Shown here piece after piece: positions 16,381 through 25,733 of a stretch of 44,584 nt of DNA (position 1 is its first letter; every line of letters begins with the position of its first letter). Under the pieces are notes generated by a model, which ran no database searches, was not told the DNA's origin, and saw only the letters and a list, made by a program, of their open reading frames with translations. Source of the stretch: Tannerella sp. (GTDB lineage: Bacteria > Bacteroidota > Bacteroidia > Bacteroidales > Tannerellaceae); assembly GCA_031285685.1 (NCBI GenBank), contig JAITVS010000218.1:1-44584 (forward strand), in the 5' to 3' direction. The translations under genes and the position numbers were made by a program.

Positions 16381-16467
16381 CATGCTATATAGGTTACCAC
16401 TTAAATATAAAAAATTTAAATTCAATAATTTTGTTTTATTATCAAAGTTTCATTAATCAAAAAACGT

Positions 16468-19400
16468 ATGTCTATGAGAAAATTAATTTACCTATTCTTA
16501 TGCTTATTTGTCAGCATCGGATTTGCAGCTGCTCAGACATTGCAAGTGACCGGTACGGTCATTTCCGAAGAAGACGGCGAGCCGATCATGGGAGCGACAG
16601 TGATTGTCAAAGGACAGACATCTATTGGCACAGCCACTGATATAGATGGAAACTTCAGATTAAATGTTCCCGAAAATGCAACAACATTACAGGTCTCTTA
16701 TGTAGGGATGGCAACAAAAGAAGTTAAAGCGACTTCTCAACACATGACAATCATGTTGTCATCCAACCTACAGCTTGAAGAAGTTGTCATAACAGCCTTA
16801 GGTCTTTCACGTGAAAAGAAAGCGTTAGGGTATGCTGCTACCGCAATCAGCGGCAGTGACATTGCATCCTCGCAACGCAGCAATCCGATGGCCGCATTGC
16901 AAGGTAAAGTCGCCGGACTGGAAGTATCATCATCTCCCGGCCCCGGTACTACACAAAACGTGATCATCCGCGGAGCATCCACTTTCGGTAAAAATCAACC
17001 TCTTTATATTGTGGATGGCGTTCCCTTAACTAATGAGCAGAACCGGGGTGATGACGATACAAATAACAACCTGAACAATCAGGTGGATTTCGGTTCGGGT
17101 ATTAACGCGCTCAATCCGGACGATATCGAAAACATGACCGTCCTAAAAGGGGCTGCTGCTACCGCATTATACGGTTCACGCGCCGCAAATGGGGTTATTA
17201 TGATTACCACCAAATCGGGAAGCAACACCAATAACCGCATACAACTGGAATATGACGGAGGTATCACCCTTTCGAGAGTCGGATTCTTACCCAAAGAACA
17301 AAAACAGTTCGGACAAGGCTGGAGCGGTGACCGTGCATTGAACGAGAACGGCAACTGGGGCGCTCCGTTTGACGGAAAGGACCGTGTATGGGGGAATGTT
17401 GTCAACAACAGCCAGCAGATTAAACCTTATGTATACCTGGATAATCGTATCCGCGATTTTTATGAAACAGGAGTAGGATACAAAAACTCACTGTCGTTAA
17501 ATGGTGGAAACGATAAGACGAATTATTTCTTTTCATTTTCACAAAATCATTCGGACGGTCCCATTCCAACAGATAATGACTCGTACGACCGGTATACGTT
17601 AGCAACAAGAGGTTCACATAAAGCCAACCGGGTTACGATCAGTTCTTCGGTCAATTTCAGTACTGAAAAAAACAAAACGATCGGTTCCGGACAAGGAACT
17701 TCTTTATTCCGCTCGTTACAGGAAGTCCCGACTGAGATTTCCATCGTGGATATGAAAGACTACAAGGCACCATTTTACGATTTAGACACCTACTTTACTC
17801 CTTACGGTTTAAATCCTTATTTCATACTGAATGAGAACGGCGCAACGCAAAACAAACAAAAAATATTCGGAAAAGCGGAAATCAACGTCGACATCATTGA
17901 CGGATTAGTTCTTACTTACCGCTTCGGAGGAGACTATGAAACATCACGCACGGAAATGTACGAATCGATTGTTTCATTCTCCGAAGACTCTCCGAATGCG
18001 ACAGACGGACCTTCCAATGTGGGTAAATATGAAGAACGCCGCAGGGAACGCGTACAATTAAACCACGATGTGTTCGCCACATACAACGGCCGGATTGCCG
18101 GTAATTTCTCCATAAATGCAATTCTGGGTTACAACGTCAACGAGCGTTCATACAACTGGCTAATGGGCAGGGTGAATTCGATTGATATACCGGGTTTTTA
18201 CAACCTGATCAACTCTCTTTCGCCCTCCGTTTCGGAACAATACAATGAAAAACACCGGATCGTCGGCGGATATGCCAGTGCAGACCTGGGCTACAGTGAC
18301 TTTGCCTACCTGACGCTGACTGCCAGAAACGACTGGTCATCAACGCTTCCGGTCGATAAACGTTCCTATTTCTACCCGGGCGCCACATTCAGTTTCCTTG
18401 TAACGGATTTTATGCGCCAGCGGAATATGAATACCGGCTTTCTGGATTTTGCAAAACTCAGGGTTGCTTACGGTATGACGGGTAACGATTATGAACCCTA
18501 TTATATCTACAACCGCTATGTATCCGGATTATCAATCAATCCGGGTTATCCGAATGTGGATGATCTTACATTCCCGCTTGGAGGCGTAAACTCATACACA
18601 TTATCAGACCGGTTGGGTAATACGGAGCTGGAACCGGAGCTTACCAAAGAATTTGAAATCGGAGCCGAATTAAGGCTGTTGGATAATCGTATCGGTATCG
18701 ATTTTTCCTACTATAACAAATTTACGGAAGGATTGATCGAAGTATTGCCTCGCGACCCGTCAAGCGGATTCTTCAGTATGGTAAGTAATCTTGGGGATGT
18801 GCGAAACAAAGGTATTGAGTTGACAATCAACCTGACTCCGTTGATCATTCATGACTTCAGATGGGATCTGGGTTGGAACTTCACAAAAAACAAAAATAAA
18901 ATAGAAAAACTGGATGTGGATGAAATATTCCTTGCCGGTTTTGGCGGCGCCGGTATTTATGCTATTGAAGGCATGCCGATGGGACAATTCAAAACATACA
19001 CTGCCCGCACAATGACAGATGCCGACGGTAAAGAACACACGGTAGTCGACGGAAGCGGTATACCGATGCAAACAACAGATCCGGTACTGCTGGGTAAAGA
19101 TGTAAACGAAAAATACCGTATGGGACTCACCAATACATTCAGCTGGAAAGGTTTAACACTTGGAGCCACATTGGATTTCCGTTACGGCGGATATATGTAT
19201 TCCTACACAAAAGACTATATGCACTGGCCGGGAAGCGCACCGGAAACGGTTCTGAATGACCGGAACCCGTTCATGGTACCCAACTCGGTCATTCTGAATG
19301 CCGATGGATCATACAGCGAAAATACCTATGCGGTAGACCCTACGGCGCTTCATACATTCTATAGCAACGGAGGCTTTGAAGGTCCGTCGTTTGCCGTGAT

Positions 19401-19656
19401 AGACCGCTCCTATCTGAAACTGCGTGATGTCAGCCTCTCTTATCAATTCCCAAAAAGAATATGTAACAAACTAAAGATAAGAGGTCTAAGAGCAGCAGCC
19501 AATGCCTCGAATTTCCTACTATGGACACCGAAAGAAAACCAATATATCGATCCTGAAACCACAACTTTCGGAAACGATATCTATGCCAAATTCGGAGAAT
19601 ACGGTGCAAACCCGGCAAGCAGCACTTATACCTTTTCGCTGAATATATCATTCTAA
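16468..19656 (+). CDS. SusC/RagA-family TonB-dependent outer-membrane transporter
   Basis: 1062 residues. Signal peptide about 1-22 (ending AAAQ), then a carboxypeptidase-D-like regulatory domain (about 26-105: VTGTVISEEDGEPIMGATV, DIDGNFRLNVPENATTLQVSYVG). The TonB-dependent plug follows (GLSREKKALGYAATAIS, NPMAALQGKVAGLEV, TQNVIIRGASTFGKNQPLYIVDGVPL, ITTKSGS), then the barrel, ending in TYTFSLNISF with the terminal aromatic. The second ATG (16474) is an equally good start. It forms the channel under a SusD lid and imports oligomers using TonB energy. No FecR/anti-sigma domain precedes it and no sigma or hybrid two-component gene is adjacent. Substrate is not readable from this gene alone; the neighbours suggest peptide (see findings). 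Confidence 0.93.
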   Translation: MSMRKLIYLFLCLFVSIGFAAAQTLQVTGTVISEEDGEPIMGATVIVKGQTSIGTATDIDGNFRLNVPENATTLQVSYVGMATKEVKATSQHMTIMLSSNLQLEEVVITALGLSREKKALGYAATAISGSDIASSQRSNPMAALQGKVAGLEVSSSPGPGTTQNVIIRGASTFGKNQPLYIVDGVPLTNEQNRGDDDTNNNLNNQVDFGSGINALNPDDIENMTVLKGAAATALYGSRAANGVIMITTKSGSNTNNRIQLEYDGGITLSRVGFLPKEQKQFGQGWSGDRALNENGNWGAPFDGKDRVWGNVVNNSQQIKPYVYLDNRIRDFYETGVGYKNSLSLNGGNDKTNYFFSFSQNHSDGPIPTDNDSYDRYTLATRGSHKANRVTISSSVNFSTEKNKTIGSGQGTSLFRSLQEVPTEISIVDMKDYKAPFYDLDTYFTPYGLNPYFILNENGATQNKQKIFGKAEINVDIIDGLVLTYRFGGDYETSRTEMYESIVSFSEDSPNATDGPSNVGKYEERRRERVQLNHDVFATYNGRIAGNFSINAILGYNVNERSYNWLMGRVNSIDIPGFYNLINSLSPSVSEQYNEKHRIVGGYASADLGYSDFAYLTLTARNDWSSTLPVDKRSYFYPGATFSFLVTDFMRQRNMNTGFLDFAKLRVAYGMTGNDYEPYYIYNRYVSGLSINPGYPNVDDLTFPLGGVNSYTLSDRLGNTELEPELTKEFEIGAELRLLDNRIGIDFSYYNKFTEGLIEVLPRDPSSGFFSMVSNLGDVRNKGIELTINLTPLIIHDFRWDLGWNFTKNKNKIEKLDVDEIFLAGFGGAGIYAIEGMPMGQFKTYTARTMTDADGKEHTVVDGSGIPMQTTDPVLLGKDVNEKYRMGLTNTFSWKGLTLGATLDFRYGGYMYSYTKDYMHWPGSAPETVLNDRNPFMVPNSVILNADGSYSENTYAVDPTALHTFYSNGGFEGPSFAVIDRSYLKLRDVSLSYQFPKRICNKLKIRGLRAAANASNFLLWTPKENQYIDPETTTFGNDIYAKFGEYGANPASSTYTFSLNISF

Positions 19657-19681
19657 TTTGCAAACATCAAACAGATTAATT

Positions 19682-21217
19682 ATGAAACATTTAATTTCAA
19701 ATATAGCAGCCGTTCTCTTCCTTTTTTCATTAGGAGGATGCAGTGATTGGCTGGACGTAAACAATGACCCGAATGCATTGGAAGATATACCCAATGCACA
19801 GGTTTTGCTACCGGCGGCAGAAGTAAACATCGCAAATACACTGATGGGATGGGATATGGGATTCGGCGGAGGATTTTTTGTCGAATACTGGACACAATCA
19901 TATACCGCATCACAATTCAAAGCTCTGTCTGAATACCAGCCGACAAGCTACAGTACGGCCTATCGTAATATGATGAGCGGTGCGCTTAAAGATCTGGATG
20001 CCATACGCCAGAAAACAGTCGACGATGAAAACCGCGCCTTTTATTATATCGCCGAAGCTCTTTCTATCTATACCTGGCAGGTCATGACCGACACCTGGGG
20101 CAATATCCCTTACAGCGAAGCGTTAAAAGGTGATGAAGGCATTCAGGCGCCCAAGTTTGACAGCGGCGAATCCATTTACGAATCATTGTCGGCACGTATT
20201 GACGCTTTATGCGCTATCGACCTGAGTAATTCAGACATTGCTGACGCTGACACCAAATATGACTATATATTTGCCGGTGATCTGGAAAAATGGCAACTGT
20301 TTGCCAATTCGCTGAAACTAAAGTTAATGATGCGTCTTTCTGAAACGACGAAATACAATAACAGTACGGTACTTAGCTTTATTGAAAACAATGATTTTTT
20401 AACTTCAGAAAGCGCACGCATACCCGGGTCCACATGGAGCGACGGGGAAGAAGGTAAACGCCACCCGATGCGCGAGTTTCAGGCAGGCAGTGCAAATTAT
20501 CTGAGTTCCAACGTCATTGCAGCCAAAAACTTCACTGATTACCTGTCATTAAATGACGACCCGCGACTCCCCAATTTCTTTACAAAAACCGGAGGCATTT
20601 ATAAAGGTGCATTCTTCGGTGATTTCGACTCCAAAATGGATTCCGACGGAAATGGTACGGCTGATGACAAGGAAGAATACAGCAAAGTGGTATTTCCCGG
20701 TGATATGGACATTATGATCATCTCTGCTTGGGAAACCAACTTTTACATAGCGGAAGTATATGCCCGCGCAGGTAATACAGACAAAGCGAAGCAATACTAT
20801 GAGGATGGGGTAAAAGCTTCACTCGCGCAACACAAGATTACTGATTCTTCTATTCTGGAAGAAGACGGTTATGCAAGGTGGAGCGACGGATCAACAGAGG
20901 ATATGCTCCATCAGATCGGCATGCAAAAATGGATTGCGCATGCTTATTACCAACATGCGGAAGCATTCCTTGAACGCAACCGGACGAAATATCCGCCGGT
21001 AGACGATGTTGATATAAAAATCGACAGACGTGGAGTTTTTGCTGATTTTCCGGTTGGCTACCTGACGGTTTCAGTCAACGGACGCGCCCGCTCTAACGCC
21101 ACTTTGCCGGCATCGCCTACGTATCCGGAAAACGTATTAACCCGAAACCCGAATGCACCGGGACAAAAAGACAACATCTTCCAAAAGGTATGGTGGGATA
21201 AAAAAACAGGTAAATAA
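19682..21217 (+). CDS. SusD-like surface lipoprotein (SusD-like_2 group)
   Basis: 511 residues from the ATG at 19682; upstream codons from 19658 add only a non-signal segment. Lipobox FSLGGC followed by SDWLDVNNDPNALEDIPNA, the usual mature start of SusD proteins. TPR-like helices follow (AFYYIAEALSIYTWQVMTD, TWGNIPYSEAL, and LEKWQLFANSLKLKLMMRLS). The C-terminal motif with PENVLTRNPNAPGQKDN and VWWDKK is that of the SusD-like_2 subgroup. SusD forms the substrate-binding lid of the SusC channel on the cell surface. It lies 25 nt after SusC and 33 nt before the next lipoprotein, as part of a four-gene operon. Confidence 0.92.
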   Translation: MKHLISNIAAVLFLFSLGGCSDWLDVNNDPNALEDIPNAQVLLPAAEVNIANTLMGWDMGFGGGFFVEYWTQSYTASQFKALSEYQPTSYSTAYRNMMSGALKDLDAIRQKTVDDENRAFYYIAEALSIYTWQVMTDTWGNIPYSEALKGDEGIQAPKFDSGESIYESLSARIDALCAIDLSNSDIADADTKYDYIFAGDLEKWQLFANSLKLKLMMRLSETTKYNNSTVLSFIENNDFLTSESARIPGSTWSDGEEGKRHPMREFQAGSANYLSSNVIAAKNFTDYLSLNDDPRLPNFFTKTGGIYKGAFFGDFDSKMDSDGNGTADDKEEYSKVVFPGDMDIMIISAWETNFYIAEVYARAGNTDKAKQYYEDGVKASLAQHKITDSSILEEDGYARWSDGSTEDMLHQIGMQKWIAHAYYQHAEAFLERNRTKYPPVDDVDIKIDRRGVFADFPVGYLTVSVNGRARSNATLPASPTYPENVLTRNPNAPGQKDNIFQKVWWDKKTGK

Positions 21218-21250
21218 CCTAAGTATTTAAAAATATAAATTACATACAAT

Positions 21251-21952
21251 ATGAAATTATATAAATATTATTTGATAATTGCCTCTGTTATGCTTCTTTT
21301 TGCCTCATGTGACAAGGAGACGGAAGGCGTTTCACGAACTACCTACTATGTTGATCTGGAATTAAAAGGAGAAAGTGAGATGTTTATACCGGTTGGTACG
21401 AGCTTTACCGACCCGGGTGTTATAGCTATTGAAGGAGACGATGATATCAGCGAATCAGTTAAAGTCAGTGGAAATGTAAATACCAATAAGGCAGGCGGAT
21501 ATAGGCTTACCTATACCGCGACAAATAAAGACGGATTCGATGTCTCAGTTGAGCGTTTGGTAATAGTCTATGATCCCAATTTTACGACAGACGTTTCAGG
21601 CAATTATACGGTTGCCGACGGTACATATCGTCTTACACCTTCATCAGGAGCAAAAATCAGTTATTCCGGATATGATGTGAGTATTACACAATCAGTACCG
21701 GGTATATTTTATGTATCAGATTATCTGGGAGGATATTACGAATATCGCGCAGGCTATGGCGTAGCGTACTCCGCACAAGGTTACTTCCTTCTGAATGAGG
21801 ATAATACAATTGAATTTATTTCAGGAAACGTAGCCGGATGGGGTGATTCTGTCAGCGGTCTTATTGGTGCCAAATACGATCCGGCAACAAACACTCTTAG
21901 CTGGGGAGCTGAATATGCCAAAATGATTTTCTATGTTACAATCACTAAATAA
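21251..21952 (+). CDS. Ig-like (DUF5011/BT_2262-type) surface lipoprotein
   Basis: 233 residues. Lipobox MLLFASC followed by DKETEGVSR. Residues about 25-110 form a bacterial Ig-like domain: MFIPVGTSFTDPGVIAIEG, then VKVSGNVNTNKAGGYRLTYT and ATNKDGFDVSVERLVIVYDP. This is the DUF5011 pattern. The second half (about 115-233) is a beta-rich domain with many Tyr and Gly residues (VSDYLGGYYEYRAGYG). Proteins of this type are auxiliary lipoproteins of some SusCD complexes, displayed at the surface beside the transporter. The role is probably substrate capture or complex stability; no enzymatic motif is visible. Confidence 0.75.
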   Translation: MKLYKYYLIIASVMLLFASCDKETEGVSRTTYYVDLELKGESEMFIPVGTSFTDPGVIAIEGDDDISESVKVSGNVNTNKAGGYRLTYTATNKDGFDVSVERLVIVYDPNFTTDVSGNYTVADGTYRLTPSSGAKISYSGYDVSITQSVPGIFYVSDYLGGYYEYRAGYGVAYSAQGYFLLNEDNTIEFISGNVAGWGDSVSGLIGAKYDPATNTLSWGAEYAKMIFYVTITK

Positions 21953-21960
21953 ACAACGAT

Positions 21961-22641
21961 ATGAAAAAAATCTATATTTTAAGCATTATAGGATGTCTGG
22001 CTTTCACCGCCTGTGATCAGGATATCGACATATGGGACAGCGAAACTCTCGACTACTCCGGAAGATTCCTCTTTGAATTTAAAGATGCGCCGGATAAAGA
22101 TCAGGGATATTCCATGGACAAGGAGATTCAGTTATTCAATACATCAAACAACGTAGCTAACGAAATCTGGATTGACGACATTTATCATGAAATCCCTTTT
22201 AAAAGCAAATTTTTTCTGGAAGGTGATGCCAGTTCTTTTAAATCAAAAACGACTGACTTCAATCAACTGACAGACAATGAGTATTCATTTGAATTTCCGT
22301 CCGACAATCCGGAAACTGCAGATGACCGGGAAGAAATACCACAGTATTATCTCCGGTGCTATATCAACGAAGGAAAAATTATTCCGGGAGGAGCCACTAC
22401 TATCGGAGGTAATCAAGCAGATAGCATCTACATCAAACTGACACTGTACAATGGAACCGTCTATTTTAAAAGTGCATTTATCCCCGAAGACGAACGCACA
22501 GATCCGAGCGTAGCGTATAAATGGGAAATAGATAAGGTTACTACAGAATTGGATGAAAATGATCCGGATATGAAAGCAACGAAAACCTATATTCTCTCCG
22601 GACATCGTTACACCGGATATCCGGAAGATGTTTATGAATAA
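21961..22641 (+). CDS. Lipid-binding-type (PF12888-like) surface lipoprotein
   Basis: 226 residues. Lipobox LAFTAC followed by DQDIDIWDSETLDYSGRF. The body is predominantly beta with a lipocalin-like spacing of strands (EIQLFNTSNNVANEIWID, RCYINEGKIIPGG, IYIKLTLYNGTVYFKSAF, TKTYILSGHRYTGYPEDVYE). It resembles the small lipoproteins annotated as lipid-binding putative hydrolases (PF12888) that follow DUF5011 proteins in SusCD operons. I see no catalytic triad, so the hydrolase part of that family name is not supported here. It is last in the operon, 8 nt after the Ig-like lipoprotein, and is followed by a strong hairpin. Confidence 0.7.
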   Translation: MKKIYILSIIGCLAFTACDQDIDIWDSETLDYSGRFLFEFKDAPDKDQGYSMDKEIQLFNTSNNVANEIWIDDIYHEIPFKSKFFLEGDASSFKSKTTDFNQLTDNEYSFEFPSDNPETADDREEIPQYYLRCYINEGKIIPGGATTIGGNQADSIYIKLTLYNGTVYFKSAFIPEDERTDPSVAYKWEIDKVTTELDENDPDMKATKTYILSGHRYTGYPEDVYE

Positions 22642-22720
22642 TTGAAATGGTAATATTCCAATTATCACTGAAATAAAGAGCCAATTAATTTTATTAATTA
22701 AATTTATCTGGCAAATACCA

Positions 22721-22758
22721 TTAAAGATCATCAAGCTTAGTTTTGATGATCTTTAGTT
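22721..22758 (+). terminator. Terminator after the SusC/SusD operon
   Basis: AAAGATCATCAA (22723-22734) and TTGATGATCTTT (22743-22754) form a perfect 12-bp stem with an 8-nt loop, followed by AGTTTTCTT. The T-tract is interrupted, so efficiency may be moderate. Confidence 0.8.
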
Positions 22759-22824
22759 TTCTTGTACATACCAAACTCTAATACAGTTATTAAATGATTC
22801 CAAATTTCAATTTTCCTTCCACTC

Positions 22825-22856
22825 TTTCCTTATTCCCAAAATAAATTGTAATTTTG
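22825..22856 (+). promoter_or_regulatory. Likely promoter for pheS
   Basis: TAATTTTG at 22849-22856 matches TAnnTTTG. A TTTC at 22825-22828 sits 20 nt upstream as a one-mismatch -33 box. The pheS ATG is 22 nt beyond the -7 box. Confidence 0.55.
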
Positions 22857-22877
22857 TGGACTGAAAAAATTATTGAT

Positions 22878-23897
22878 ATGATAGATAAGATAAAAGATCT
22901 GTTGAATGAGGTGCAGGAACTGAAGGCTGACAGCATGGAAGAACTGGAGGCGCTGCGTATAAAATATCTGAGTAAAAAAGGTTCTATTTCTACTCTGATG
23001 AATGATTTCAGGAATGTTGCTGCCGACCAGAAGCGAGAAGTCGGGAAGCATCTGAATGAACTGAAAGAGCTGGCGCAAAACAAAATCAATGAACTGAAAG
23101 AAGAGTTTGAAAACCAGAATGCTTCGGATAGTGAATACGACCTGACAAGAACTTCCTATCCGATACAGCTTGGTACGCGCCACCCGTTATCTATCGTCAA
23201 AAAAGAAATCTGTGATATATTCGCCCGTCTTGGATTCAGTATCGCGGAAGGACCGGAAATAGAAGACGACTGGCATGTATTTTCTTCTCTTAACTTCGCA
23301 GAAGATCATCCGGCGCGCGATATGCAGGACACATTTTTCATTCAGCACAATCCGGATGTAATCCTACGCACCCATACATCGTCCGTACAAACGCGTGTGA
23401 TGGAAAACCAGCAACCTCCTGTTCGCATCATATGCCCGGGACGCGTTTACCGTAATGAAGCGATCTCGTACCGTGCACATTGTTTCTTCCATCAGGTGGA
23501 AGCCCTATACGTGGATAAAGATGTTTCGTTCGCCGACCTGAAACAGGTATTACTATATTTTGCAAAAGAACTGTTCGGGGAAGAGACGAAAATACGTCTC
23601 CGTCCTTCTTATTTTCCTTTTACGGAGCCAAGCGCCGAAATGGATATCAGTTGTAATATCTGCGGAGGAAAAGGATGTCCGTTCTGTAAACATACGGGAT
23701 GGGTTGAGATTCTGGGATGCGGCATGGTAGACCCGAATGTTTTGGATAACTGCGGTATAGACAGCCGGATTTATTCCGGATACGCACTCGGCATGGGTAT
23801 CGAACGTATTACGAACCTCAAATACAGAATCAAGGATTTACGTCTGTTTTCGGAGAATGACGAACGGTTCCTGCGCCAGTTTGAAGCGGCATACTAA
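22878..23897 (+). CDS. pheS: Phenylalanyl-tRNA synthetase alpha subunit
   Basis: 339 residues from the ATG at 22878; the open frame extends upstream to 22854 but those codons lie over the promoter. The N-terminal coiled coil (about 1-90) binds tRNA. Class II motifs follow: YPIQLGTRHPLSIVKKEI, GFSIAEGPEIEDDWHVF, motif 2 PGRVYRNEAISYRAHCFFHQVE, and motif 3 GYALGMGIERI. The Cys-rich insert CNICGGKGCPFC is usual for bacterial PheS of this group. With PheT (not in the window) it charges tRNA-Phe in the cytoplasm. The gene is intact and of normal length. Confidence 0.96.
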   Translation: MIDKIKDLLNEVQELKADSMEELEALRIKYLSKKGSISTLMNDFRNVAADQKREVGKHLNELKELAQNKINELKEEFENQNASDSEYDLTRTSYPIQLGTRHPLSIVKKEICDIFARLGFSIAEGPEIEDDWHVFSSLNFAEDHPARDMQDTFFIQHNPDVILRTHTSSVQTRVMENQQPPVRIICPGRVYRNEAISYRAHCFFHQVEALYVDKDVSFADLKQVLLYFAKELFGEETKIRLRPSYFPFTEPSAEMDISCNICGGKGCPFCKHTGWVEILGCGMVDPNVLDNCGIDSRIYSGYALGMGIERITNLKYRIKDLRLFSENDERFLRQFEAAY

Positions 23898-23980
23898 TAC
23901 CCACCCGACTGATTTTCAATGCTGTCTGAGCGATTAAAACGGTAAACGAATCCGGATAAACGATTAACAATTGATATACA

Positions 23981-24628
23981 ATGACAAAAAAAGAACGATA
24001 TAAAGGCGTCATTGAATGGTTTGAGAAAAATGTTCCCGTCGCGGAGACGGAATTGCATTATATGGAACCGTTTCAGTTGCTTATTGCCGTTATTTTATCT
24101 GCCCAATGCACGGACAAAAGGGTGAATATGATTACCCCGGCACTATTTGAGGCTTATCCCACCCCTGAAAAATTGTCCGAAGCGACACCGGAAGAGGTTT
24201 ATGAATATATCAAAAGCGTATCGTACCCGAATAATAAATCGAAACATCTCGTCGGAATGTCCCGAATGCTCCTTAGTGAATTCGGAGGGATTGTTCCGTC
24301 GGACGTGGATGAGTTGCAGAAATTACCGGGCGTAGGTCGTAAGACTGCCAACGTAATCGCTTCGGTTGTTTTTGATAAACCGGCAATGGCTGTCGATACG
24401 CATGTCTTTCGCGTAGCCAACCGGATCGGACTGACAACAAACAGCAAAACGCCATTAGCTACCGAAAAAGAACTAGTAAAATACATTCCGGAAAAACTGA
24501 TATCCAAAGCCCATCACTGGCTGATCCTGCATGGCAGATATATTTGTATCGCCCGTAAACCTAAATGCGGGGAGTGTGGTATGTCACCGTGGTGCAAATA
24601 TTATAATGAGAATGCGCTTGAGCATTAA
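23981..24628 (+). CDS. nth: Endonuclease III (DNA glycosylase/AP lyase)
   Basis: 215 residues. Nth removes oxidised pyrimidines and cleaves the abasic site. The helix-hairpin-helix is LPGVGRKTANV with catalytic Lys121, and the catalytic Asp139 is in VDTHVFRVANR. The C-terminal [4Fe-4S] ligands Cys189, 196, 199 and 205 have the exact C-x6-C-x2-C-x5-C spacing. Length matches E. coli Nth (211). It follows pheS after 83 nt on the same strand and may be cotranscribed. It converges on murB with 20 nt between the stops. Confidence 0.96.
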   Translation: MTKKERYKGVIEWFEKNVPVAETELHYMEPFQLLIAVILSAQCTDKRVNMITPALFEAYPTPEKLSEATPEEVYEYIKSVSYPNNKSKHLVGMSRMLLSEFGGIVPSDVDELQKLPGVGRKTANVIASVVFDKPAMAVDTHVFRVANRIGLTTNSKTPLATEKELVKYIPEKLISKAHHWLILHGRYICIARKPKCGECGMSPWCKYYNENALEH

Positions 24629-24648
24629 TTTGCTTAAATGATCTGCTA

Positions 24649-25659
24649 TTACTGGATATATCTGACTTCCGGCACAAGCATGATTCCAAACTTATCGTTT
24701 ACCATCCGGCGGATATTTTCGGCAAACAGGGCGATTTCATCCCCTGTTGCGCCTCCATGATTAACGATTATCAATGCCTGTTTCTCATAAATACCAACAT
24801 TTCCTTCTCTTTTTCCTTTGAAACCACATTGTTCAATAAGCCATCCGGCAGGAACCTTGACATATCCCGCCGACGCCGGATAGGAAGGGATATTTACATA
24901 CTTGTTCTTCAGATCATAAAACTGGACCTGAGGTATCACCGGATTCATAAAAAAGCTGCCTGCATTGCCCAGATCCTCCGGTTCCGGTAATTTATTGCGA
25001 CGTACCTCCGTTACGGCATTACGCACAGCCTGCAATGTAATTTCGCATCCTCTTAATGCCTCTGTCAGATTTCCGTAGTCAAGCTTGAATTGAGGTGTTT
25101 TCTGTAAGCGCAGATTGATATGGGTAATTATATAAGGATCATGATCAGTCTCTTTAAAATAGCTGTGACGATAATCATACCGGCATTCCTCTTTTGTAAA
25201 TATACGCTTCCCGAATGTCAATTGATTATAGGCTTCAACGGTTTCCACCACATCTTTCATTTCCACACCGTATGCACCGATATTCTGTACCGCAGCAGCG
25301 CCTGCTTCGCCCGGAATATGGGACAGATTCTCAATCCCCCCCCACCCTTCTGAAACCGCATATGCAACAACGGAATCCCAATGCTCTGCAGCCCCGACAC
25401 GTAACAAAACGGATTCCGGAAAGCTTTCCATGACAGTCATTCCTTTTATATTAGAATGAATGATGATACCGTCAAAATCATTTATAAACAACAGGTTGCT
25501 GCCTTCACCGATATGCAAAGATATATTTTCCTGAAAGTATTCATCTCTCAAAATACGACTCAGCTCTTCTTCATTCTCATATTCCATAAACCAGCGCGTT
25601 TTAACCGGAAGATGGAATGTATTATGACTTTTCAGCGAATAGTTTTGTTCAATACGCAT
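24649..25659 (-). CDS. murB: UDP-N-acetylenolpyruvoylglucosamine reductase
   Basis: 336 residues. MurB is the FAD-dependent reductase that makes UDP-MurNAc for peptidoglycan. FAD-binding landmarks are LKSHNTFHLPVKTRWF, IGEGSNLLF, and IPGEAGAAAVQNIGAYGVE. The catalytic Ser is in GNAGSFFMNPV, and the terminal Glu in MLVPEVRYIQ. It is a type I MurB, close to the E. coli length. A hairpin terminator (25674-25707) lies immediately upstream, so transcription must start within a very short space or depend on read-through from the SPOR gene. Confidence 0.95.
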   Translation of the reverse strand: MRIEQNYSLKSHNTFHLPVKTRWFMEYENEEELSRILRDEYFQENISLHIGEGSNLLFINDFDGIIIHSNIKGMTVMESFPESVLLRVGAAEHWDSVVAYAVSEGWGGIENLSHIPGEAGAAAVQNIGAYGVEMKDVVETVEAYNQLTFGKRIFTKEECRYDYRHSYFKETDHDPYIITHINLRLQKTPQFKLDYGNLTEALRGCEITLQAVRNAVTEVRRNKLPEPEDLGNAGSFFMNPVIPQVQFYDLKNKYVNIPSYPASAGYVKVPAGWLIEQCGFKGKREGNVGIYEKQALIIVNHGGATGDEIALFAENIRRMVNDKFGIMLVPEVRYIQ

Positions 25660-25673
25660 TGAGTTATTCGATT

Positions 25674-25707
25674 AAAAAAGGATGCTTCTTCCCGGGAAGA
25701 AGCATCC
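25674..25707 (-). terminator. Terminator between the SPOR gene and murB
   Basis: A perfect 12-bp inverted repeat (GGATGCTTCTTC / GAAGAAGCATCC, loop CCGG) spans 25680-25707. On the minus strand it is followed by TTTTTT at 25679-25674. It therefore terminates the SPOR transcript 27 nt past its stop, and sits only 15 nt before the murB start. Confidence 0.88.
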
Positions 25708-25733
25708 TATGTTATCCTAAAATCTGATTAAAA

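Noticed and set aside
22285-22734. 149-residue minus-strand open frame over the last SusCD lipoprotein
   Set aside because: Antisense shadow of a supported lipoprotein; it begins inside the terminator hairpin and has no matching promoter.
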